64,000 nt of DNA, from the NCBI RefSeq assembly GCF_030271535.1, contig NZ_JASCXJ010000018.1, positions 1 to 64,000 on the forward strand, given 5' to 3'. The stretch is from Nocardiopsis sp. ATB16-24. Lineage in GTDB: Bacteria; Actinomycetota; Actinomycetes; Streptosporangiales; Streptosporangiaceae. Shown here piece by piece: positions 58,146-64,000 of the stretch (position 1 is the first letter of the stretch; each line of letters starts with the position of its first letter). The position numbers and the translations under genes are program-made. The notes under the pieces were generated by a model. The model saw nothing but the letters and a program-made list of their open reading frames with translations, did no database searches and had not been told where the DNA came from.

Positions 58146-58676
58146 TCAGTCCACGACGCTCCGCGCCTTCGCCTCCGGCAGGCGCGATCGCACGTACTCC
58201 AAGGCCTGTTCGAGGAGCGTCTCGACGTCCTCACGGACGTCCATCTCCAACCCCGGCTCTCCGCTCTCCAACGGCTCCAGGGTGTCGAACTGCGATTGCA
58301 GCAACGCGGGCGGCATGAAGTGGTCCTTGCGGGTCTCCATCCGCTCCCAGATCACCTCGGGGCTCCCGCTCAGATGCAGGAAGTACACCTCGGGCGCGCC
58401 CCGGCGCAGGACGTCGCGGTAGTCGCGTCGCAGGGAGGAGCACGCCATGACGGTGGAATCACCGTGGGCGTCGTGCTCGGTGATCCACCCGGCCAGTTCG
58501 CGCAGCCACGGCCATCGGTCATGGTCGGTCAGGGCGATACCCGCGGCCATCTTGTCGATGTTGGCCGGTGGATGGAAGTCGTCGGCCTCGGCGAAGGGGA
58601 GTCCGAGCCGTTCGGCCACTCGTCGGGCGACGGTGCTCTTACCGCTGCCGGCGACTCCCATGAAGACGAAATGCAT
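58146..58676 (-). CDS. gntK: Gluconokinase
   Basis: 176 residues, full length for the small bacterial gluconokinase (GntK/IdnK). P-loop GVAGSGKST (~7-15), gluconate-site FAEADDFHPPANIDKMAAGIALTDHDRWPWL (~28-58), CSSLRRDYRDVLR (~79-91), and a lid ERMETRKDHFMPPALLQSQFDTLE. It phosphorylates gluconate to 6-phosphogluconate with ATP. GGAGAAG precedes the ATG. Divergently arranged with the GntR regulator, whose operator may lie in the 139-bp gap. Confidence 0.95.
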   Translation of the reverse strand: MHFVFMGVAGSGKSTVARRVAERLGLPFAEADDFHPPANIDKMAAGIALTDHDRWPWLRELAGWITEHDAHGDSTVMACSSLRRDYRDVLRRGAPEVYFLHLSGSPEVIWERMETRKDHFMPPALLQSQFDTLEPLESGEPGLEMDVREDVETLLEQALEYVRSRLPEAKARSVVD

Positions 58677-58726
58677 GGCTTCTCCGTGTCCTGGTGCCCC
58701 TGCACGGCCGCAAGCGCCACCATGAA

Positions 58727-58737
58727 TAGTGATATCA
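58727..58737. promoter_or_regulatory. GntR-type half-matching operator between gntK and gntR
   Basis: TAGTGATATCA matches the GntR/FadR-type consensus TNGTNNNACNA at all but one defined position, and contains the palindrome TGATATCA. It lies in the divergent promoter region of gntK and gntR. The better copy is at 61038-61052. Confidence 0.45.
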
Positions 58738-58815
58738 ATCAGTCCGGCTAGGCTTCAGCCTGACCCCTGGCCGGATGTGGCCAGGCCGGACCCGTCCCGG
58801 AGCCCGAGGAGAACG

Positions 58816-59544
58816 ATGGGAACTGACCACCGCACGCTGCACAACCGGGTGCTGGCGGTGCTCGGGCCGGCCATCGCCGCAGGTGAGTACGCGACCGGTC
58901 ACACCTTCACCCTCCAGGGCCTCGAACAGGACTTCGGCGTCTCCCGGACCGTCGCCCGCGAGGCCGTCCGTGTCCTGGAGTCCATGCGGCTCGTGGTCAG
59001 CCGCCCCCGCACCGGTATCCGTGTGCGCCCCCGCGGTGACTGGAGCGTCTTCGATCCCCAGCTGATCCGCTGGCGCCTGGCCGGACCGCAGCGGATGGAA
59101 CAGCTCCGGTCCCTCAACGAACTGCGCTCCGCGGTGGAACCCGGTGCCGCCGCCCTGGCCGCCGAGCGCGGTGGCACCGAGGAACGTGCCGGGCTGGTCG
59201 TGATCGCCGACCAGATGGTCCGCACCGGCCGCAGTGGGGATCTGGAGGCCTTCCTCCAACTGGACATCACCTTCCATCGCCGCATCCTCGAACTGTCCGG
59301 CAACGAGATGTTCCTCGGCCTGTCCCAGGTCGTGTCCGAGGTTCTGGTCGGGCGCACCTCCTATCACCTGATGCCGCGCAACCCCCGACCCGAGGCCCTG
59401 CGATTGCACAAGGCCGTGGCCCAGGCCATCCGCGACGGTCTGCCCGACGTCGCGGAGGCGGCGATGCGCTCCATCGTCACCGAGGTCTCCGCGGCCCTGG
59501 AGGAGGAGCCCCAGGGCGACCTCGACACGCAGCCGGCGCGCTGA
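58816..59544 (+). CDS. gntR: GntR-family (FCD domain) regulator, probable gluconate repressor
   Basis: 242 residues. Winged helix-turn-helix (LHNRVLAVLGPAIAAGEYATGHTFTLQGLEQDFGVSRTVAREAVRVLESMRLV) with an FCD ligand-binding domain (~95-225, LNELRSAVEPGAAALAA, LQLDITFHRRILELSGNEMF, LHKAVAQAIRDGLPDVAEAAMRSIV). The metal-binding His and Asp of FCD proteins (DxxFH and H at ~195) are present. The ATG at 58816 has GAGGAG. Location between gntK and gntP makes gluconate or 6-phosphogluconate the likely ligand (inference). Confidence 0.92.
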   Translation: MGTDHRTLHNRVLAVLGPAIAAGEYATGHTFTLQGLEQDFGVSRTVAREAVRVLESMRLVVSRPRTGIRVRPRGDWSVFDPQLIRWRLAGPQRMEQLRSLNELRSAVEPGAAALAAERGGTEERAGLVVIADQMVRTGRSGDLEAFLQLDITFHRRILELSGNEMFLGLSQVVSEVLVGRTSYHLMPRNPRPEALRLHKAVAQAIRDGLPDVAEAAMRSIVTEVSAALEEEPQGDLDTQPAR

Positions 59545-59579
59545 CGGGGCGGGCGCCGGACCGCGCCCGCCCCGACGGC

Positions 59580-60956
59580 TCACAGCACGAGGCTGAGGCC
59601 GAACGCGAGCCCGAAACCGATGAAGCCGATCAGGGTCTCCATGACGGTCCATGTCTTGAGCGTGGTCTTGACGTCCATACCCAGGAAGCGTCCGACCAGC
59701 CAAAAACCCGAGTCGTTGACGTGCGACAGGGCGGTGGCCCCGGAGGCGATCGCGATGACGATCAGCGCCAGGTCGACCGAGGACAGGCCGGTGGAGGCCT
59801 GGACGGCCGGGGCGATGAGGCCGGCCGCCGTGGTGATGGCCACGGTCGCCGATCCCTGGGCCACGCGCAAGGCGAGCGCGATGACGAAGGCGGCCACGAT
59901 GACCGGAAGACCGGTCGACTCCAGGGTGTGGGCCAGGGCGGCTCCGATACCGCTGGTGTGCAGTACACCGCCGAACATGCCGCCCGCACCGGTGATGAGG
60001 ATGATGGCGCAGACCGGGCCGAGCGCCCCGCCGACGATCTCCTCGACCCTTTGGCGGGTGAAGCGGCCCCGGCTGAGTACGAGCATCGCGTAGATCACGG
60101 TGATGAGCAGCGCGACCGGGGTCTGCCCGATGAGCTGGGCCGCCTGCGTCCACAGGGCGTTCTCGGCGAAGACGCCGGTGGCGACCAGGGTGGTCACACC
60201 CGTGTTGGTGAAGATGAGCAGCATCGGCAGCAGCAGGACGCTGAGCACGGTGGCGAGACCGGGCGGGTTCTCGTGCGTGACCGTGCCGTCGGACATGATG
60301 TCCTCGGGAACCGGGAGCTCCCACTTCCTGCCCGCCCACAGGCCGAACAGATAGCTGGCGAGATACCAGGTGGGAACGGCCAGGACGAGGCCGACCAACA
60401 GCGTGAGGCCCATGTCGGCGCCGATCTCCACCGCGGCGGTGACCGGACCGGGGTGCGGGGGCACGAAGGCGTGCATGACCGCGAAGGCGCCCGCCGTGGG
60501 CAGGGCGTACAGGAGCACGGAACCGCCGACACGGCGGGCCACGCTGAAGACGATCGGCAGCATGACGATGAGGCCGACGTCGAAGAAGATCGGGAAGCCG
60601 AAGAGCAGCGAGGCCACTCCCAGGGCCATGGGGGCGCGCTTCTCCCCGAAGGCCTTGATCAGCACACCGGCCAGGACGGCGGCTCCGCCGGTGACCTCCA
60701 GCATGCGGCCGATCATCACTCCCAGGCCCACGAGCAGGGCGACACTGGCCAGAGTGGTGCCGAAGCCGCCCAGGAGTGTCGGCACCACCTCCGACACGGG
60801 GATGCCGGTGGCGAGCGCGGTCAGCAGGCTGACCAGGACGAGCGCGATGAACGCGTGCAGTTTGAAACGGATGATCAGGAACAGCAGGAGGGCGATGGCG
60901 CCCGCGGCGATCCCGAGGAGGGGGCCCGTTCCGTAAACGGGTTCGAAGTTCTCCAC
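59580..60956 (-). CDS. gntP: Gluconate:H+ symporter (GntP family)
   Basis: 458 residues, about 12-14 hydrophobic helices, typical for GntP. Conserved segments: GGFGTTLASVALLVGLGVMIGRMLEVTGGA (~62-91), GFPIFFDVGLIVMLPIVF (~118-135), HAFVPPHPGPVTAAVEIGADMG (~165-186) and SHVNDSGFWLVGRFLGMDVKTTLKTWTVMET (~415-445). It imports gluconate for gntK. GTG start at 60956 after a GGAAGG-type site. It is convergent with gntR. The operator at 61038-61052 lies 82 bp upstream. Confidence 0.95.
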   Translation of the reverse strand: MENFEPVYGTGPLLGIAAGAIALLLFLIIRFKLHAFIALVLVSLLTALATGIPVSEVVPTLLGGFGTTLASVALLVGLGVMIGRMLEVTGGAAVLAGVLIKAFGEKRAPMALGVASLLFGFPIFFDVGLIVMLPIVFSVARRVGGSVLLYALPTAGAFAVMHAFVPPHPGPVTAAVEIGADMGLTLLVGLVLAVPTWYLASYLFGLWAGRKWELPVPEDIMSDGTVTHENPPGLATVLSVLLLPMLLIFTNTGVTTLVATGVFAENALWTQAAQLIGQTPVALLITVIYAMLVLSRGRFTRQRVEEIVGGALGPVCAIILITGAGGMFGGVLHTSGIGAALAHTLESTGLPVIVAAFVIALALRVAQGSATVAITTAAGLIAPAVQASTGLSSVDLALIVIAIASGATALSHVNDSGFWLVGRFLGMDVKTTLKTWTVMETLIGFIGFGLAFGLSLVL

Positions 60957-61412
60957 GGCGGAAGCCTTCCGTCGGTGTGCGTGGGTGTCGGGCCGCCTGG
61001 GGGTACGGCTTCGTCCCGCACGGAGGCAGGCGCCGAGAATGGTAATACCATTTGTGAGGTTCTGTGAACGCCGACGCTCTCACGTGTGACGAACACCAGG
61101 TCGCTCGGCTTCGAAAAAGCCGATCATATGATGACTTCCGCGTTTGGTGTGATGTATGACACCCCCAGCCCCAGGGGGCGCGGGGCGCCGATCCCGGCGG
61201 GCCGTTCGGAGGTCCCACGCCGCCCCTGGGGCGGGCTTCATCCGGCACATCCCCGCGCCAGGGGCGTTCTCACCCGGAGGATCGAGGGAGGAGCCGCTCA
61301 TCCGACCCGGGCGAGGTGGCGGCGGACCACCTCACACCCGTGTCAGATGGAACAGACACCGGTGGACGGGCACCAGGGTCGATCCGCGCCGACTCCCTCG
61401 CCCCTCCCCCCG
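60957..61412. promoter_or_regulatory. Region between gntP and the NRPS gene
   Basis: 456 bp. Besides the GntR operator it has an ATCATATGAT palindrome (61123-61132) in an A+T-rich patch and a small CCGCCCC-T-GGGGCGG hairpin (61220-61234) that could end the NRPS transcript. No gene is supported. Confidence 0.5.
61038..61052. promoter_or_regulatory. GntR-type operator upstream of gntP
   Basis: AATGGT-AAT-ACCATT is a 6-3-6 perfect dyad whose core TGGTAATACCA fits the GntR/FadR-family consensus TNGTNNNACNA exactly. It overlaps a possible -10 (TATTAC on the minus strand), so binding would repress gntP. Confidence 0.75.
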
Positions 61413-64000
61413 TTACCGCTTACCCCTCCGTGCCGCCCGTCTCATCCTTCCGGCCCGCTCCAGGACCTGGTTCCTCTGCGTGTCGCGTGCGGCCTCCTCT
61501 TCGCGGGGGGAGGAGTGCGCGTACCCGACGATGGCGCGCACCGTCCGCGCCGAGTAGACGACATGCGTCGGCACGTCCCAGCCCAACTCCTGCCGCAACC
61601 TCGCGGTCAGGGCGAGCACGGTGATGGAGTTGGCCCCCAGGCGGAAGAAGTCACTGTCGGGCGTGACCTCCCCCTGCCCCAGCAGTTCCTGCCAGATACG
61701 GACGACCGTGCCCGTCTCCGGGTGCTCGACGTACGGGCCGTCGACCACACCGGGACGATTCCGGACCTCGCTTCTCAAGGCGCCGTAGTCGAGCTTGCCG
61801 TTCTCCGTGAGGGGAAAGGCCTCCAACACGTGGACGAGATCGGGCACCAGGTAGCCCGGCACGCGCTCGTGCAGCCATCGTCGCAGCTCATGGCCGTCGA
61901 TCCCGTCCGCCTCCACCGCGGCCCGCAGGGTGGACGTCCCCGCTATCCGCTCCGCGTACGCCGCGGCCCTGCGCACCGACGGATGCGCCTCCAACTCGGC
62001 CTCGACCTCGTCCGGTTCGACACGGTGGCCGCGGACCTTGACCTGGCGGTCGAGACGACCGAGGTACTCGAACGAGCCGTCGGGAAGCAGCCGGGCCCTG
62101 TCTCCCGTGAGATAGGCCCTCGCCCCACCGAAGCCCTCCAGGGTGACGAAACGGCGTGCGGTCAGCTCGGGGTCGTCGAGATACCCGTGGGCGAGGCCGT
62201 GGCCGGTGACCGCCAGCTCTCCCGGCACACCCACCGGCAGCGCGTTCAGAGCGTCGTCGACGACCACCGCGCCGGAACCGTCGACCGGCGGCCCGATGGG
62301 CGTCGAACGCAGGCCCGACAGGTCGCGAGAGACCCGGTAGCAGCAGGAGAACGTGGTGTTCTCCGTCGGACCGTAACCGTTGACGAGGTTGGCGCGGGGG
62401 ACATGGGCCGAAGCCCGTACGAACAGGTCCGGGGGCACGGGCTCGCCACCCACCAGGAGGTGGGTCATACCGGCCAGCCGAGCGGGCTCGGCCTCCAGTA
62501 GCCTCTCGAACAAGGAGACGGTGAAGAAACCGGCGGTGACACCGTGGCGTTCGACCGCCTCGCACAGCCTCCTGGGGTCTTGCAGCTCCCTGTCGCCGGG
62601 CACCACGAGCCTGCCTCCGTTGGCCAGGGCTCCCCAGAGCTCGAACGTGGCCGCGTCGAAGGAGGTGTTGGAGACCAACATCGTGGTGTGGCCGTGGTCC
62701 AGTGGCAGGGTGCGGTTGCCGCGGACGAGGCGTACGACGGCCTTGTGCGGGACCCCGACGAGCTTCGGTTCCCCACTCGTGCCGGAGGTGGGCATGACGT
62801 AGGCGAGGTCCTCGGGCCCCGGGGCCGCCGCCACCTTCTCTCCGCTCGAATCCGTTCGCGCTTCGAGGGCGTCCACGAGGACACACGGCAGCTGCTCGGA
62901 CAGACCGAGGTCCTCGGCGATGTCCGATCGTGTCACCCAGGCGCTGACCGCGGCACGTCCGACCAGCCGGGGAAGGCGGGTCCGGGCGTGCTCAGGGGCC
63001 AGGGGCAGGTAGGGGGCACCCGTGCGCAGCACGGCGAGCAGCGCGGCGGGCAGATCGGCGCACTTGTCCAGGACGACGGCCACCGGACCGTGTCCGTCGG
63101 GGACCGTGCGCCCCAGGGCGAGGGCGATCCGGTCGGCGCGCTCGCTCAGCTCCCGGTAGGTGATCCGGTGGTCGCCCTCCTGGACGGCGACCGTCTCCGA
63201 CCGCTCCCGCACTTGTTCGGCCACCAGGTCCACGACGCTCTCACCGACCGCCTCCGTGCTCGGCAGAGCCGTCGTCCTGATGAGCTCCTCCTCGTCCGGG
63301 CCGAGGTGTGGCAGATCGGCCAGCGGAGCGTCGGGATCGGTCATCGCCGCCGCCCAGAAGCCGCTGAAGGCCTCCGCCACGGACTCCAGAGCGCCGGGCG
63401 CGCATGCGGTCCCGACCCATTCGACACGGGGTGGGCCGTCGCCCCCTTCGTCCAGGAACAGAGTGAGTTCGTGGTGGGAGTTCGAGGGCAGACCCGGCCA
63501 CCTGCGGATCCGTTCCTCTCCTCCGTCCTCGCCGGCTTCGGGAAGCCCCTGGACCCGCTGTGCCAGGACGACCCTGGCGTGCGCGGGGTTCTCCCGACGC
63601 GTTCCTTGGTTCAGGTCCGCGGCCATGTCCTCGAAGGAGAGGTCGCGGTGTTCCATCGCCTCCCGAAAGAGGCTCGCCACCGCCTCCAGGTAGGTCCGCA
63701 GACTCCGCCCCTCGCCGGCCCGGTCCACATGGTCGCGCACCGGGAGCAGGTTCACCATGTGTCCGATGGCATCGGTGCAACCGATGTCGTGACGCCGGGA
63801 CACGGCAACCGAGACGGTGTTGTCAGGATGGCCCTGACGACGCCGGGAGAGGGCCTTGAACACCGCGAGGACGAGAACGAACGGCGTCGTTCCGGACTCA
63901 CGGGCCAGTTCCCGTGCCCGCTCCCAGAGGGGGAGTCCTCGTGTGAGGCGGAACCGTCGCGTTCGGTCCGCGTCCCGTTCCATCGGTGAAGGCAGGGCGG
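61413..64000 (-). CDS. Nonribosomal peptide synthetase, final module C(partial)-A-PCP (5' end beyond the window)
   Basis: 862 visible codons; the frame is open to the right edge, so the start lies outside. Visible order: C-terminal part of a condensation domain (C5-like IGHMVNLLPVRDHVD, residues after the HHxxxDG site, which is not in the window), then an adenylation domain (A3 YVMPTSGTSGEPKLVGVPHKAVV, A4 NTSFDAATFELWG, A5 NLVNGYGPTENTTF, A7-A8 YLTGDRARLLPDGSFEYLGRLDRQVKVRGHRVEPDEVE, A10 PLTENGKLDY), then a carrier domain with phosphopantetheine Ser in FFRLGANSITVLAL. No thioesterase or epimerase follows; it ends in a basic tail. The substrate code read by alignment is about DAFFLGGTFK, pointing to a branched-chain residue (Val or Ile). 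Product unknown. Confidence 0.92.
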   Translation of the reverse strand, partial: ALPSPMERDADRTRRFRLTRGLPLWERARELARESGTTPFVLVLAVFKALSRRRQGHPDNTVSVAVSRRHDIGCTDAIGHMVNLLPVRDHVDRAGEGRSLRTYLEAVASLFREAMEHRDLSFEDMAADLNQGTRRENPAHARVVLAQRVQGLPEAGEDGGEERIRRWPGLPSNSHHELTLFLDEGGDGPPRVEWVGTACAPGALESVAEAFSGFWAAAMTDPDAPLADLPHLGPDEEELIRTTALPSTEAVGESVVDLVAEQVRERSETVAVQEGDHRITYRELSERADRIALALGRTVPDGHGPVAVVLDKCADLPAALLAVLRTGAPYLPLAPEHARTRLPRLVGRAAVSAWVTRSDIAEDLGLSEQLPCVLVDALEARTDSSGEKVAAAPGPEDLAYVMPTSGTSGEPKLVGVPHKAVVRLVRGNRTLPLDHGHTTMLVSNTSFDAATFELWGALANGGRLVVPGDRELQDPRRLCEAVERHGVTAGFFTVSLFERLLEAEPARLAGMTHLLVGGEPVPPDLFVRASAHVPRANLVNGYGPTENTTFSCCYRVSRDLSGLRSTPIGPPVDGSGAVVVDDALNALPVGVPGELAVTGHGLAHGYLDDPELTARRFVTLEGFGGARAYLTGDRARLLPDGSFEYLGRLDRQVKVRGHRVEPDEVEAELEAHPSVRRAAAYAERIAGTSTLRAAVEADGIDGHELRRWLHERVPGYLVPDLVHVLEAFPLTENGKLDYGALRSEVRNRPGVVDGPYVEHPETGTVVRIWQELLGQGEVTPDSDFFRLGANSITVLALTARLRQELGWDVPTHVVYSARTVRAIVGYAHSSPREEEAARDTQRNQVLERAGRMRRAARRGKR

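Noticed and set aside
1..64000. tRNA, rRNA, phage and insertion-sequence genes
   Set aside because: I looked for T-arm signatures, transposase motifs, integrases and phage structural proteins and found none I could support.

Overview
High-GC (about 70%) DNA with GTG/TTG starts, GNAT-DUF4081, DUF4439, SecA2, CvnD-type GTPase and LuxR-ATPase regulators: this is an actinobacterial chromosome. Several features fit Nocardiopsis or a relative, but the genus is inference. No plasmid, phage, transposase, rRNA, tRNA or CRISPR array was recognised.

Layout. (1) 1-6.3 kb is the conserved translation/transcription block on the minus strand, infB (5' part only), rnpM/ylxR, nusA and rimP, followed by a lipoprotein and a DUF4439 ferritin-like gene on the plus strand and proS on the minus strand. 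(2) 6.5-13.9 kb holds a spermidine-synthase-like methyltransferase, a pentapeptide-repeat membrane protein, a histidine kinase/response regulator pair, an unusually diverged cytochrome bd pair (cydAB), and a 37-residue peptide with eight cysteines. (3) 13.9-14.9 kb has no convincing gene but carries strong hairpins. (4) 14.9-20.5 kb has a small hypothetical, secA2, an orphan Roadblock-system GTPase and hisS. (5) 20.6-27.0 kb has two tandem NB-ARC/TPR/LuxR regulators, a control region with short direct repeats, and a degenerate adenylate-forming protein. (6) 27.2-30.0 kb has an anti-sigma-type ATPase, a CooC/MinD-type ATPase and a GNAT acetyltransferase. (7) 30.1-36.7 kb has a secreted tripeptidyl-aminopeptidase-like hydrolase, an Lrp regulator, a tryptophan-monooxygenase-like flavoenzyme with a nitrilase-type amidase, the broken 3' end of an APC permease, a VOC protein and a repeat-rich spacer. 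(8) 36.8-40.8 kb is the isoprenoid/protease block dxr-rseP-ispG. (9) 41-48.8 kb holds two secreted hydrolases, an aldehyde dehydrogenase, and a coiled-coil protein followed by a glycosylase-annotated family protein. (10) 49-58.1 kb is a five-gene oligopeptide ABC operon flanked by small hypotheticals. (11) 58.1-61.0 kb is a gluconate locus (gntK, gntR, gntP) with a recognisable GntR-type operator. (12) 61.4-64 kb is the 3' end of an NRPS gene that continues past the window.

The order infB-ylxR-nusA-rimP-ferritin-proS ... GNAT-ispG-rip-dxr is shared with mycobacteria and streptomycetes. Here the two halves are about 23 kb apart, and GNAT is separated from ispG by about 6.8 kb of accessory genes, so 6.5-36.7 kb can be read as lineage-specific material placed between conserved anchors. 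Convergent gene pairs are separated by long, nearly perfect hairpins without U-tracts, which I read as this genome's style of terminator.
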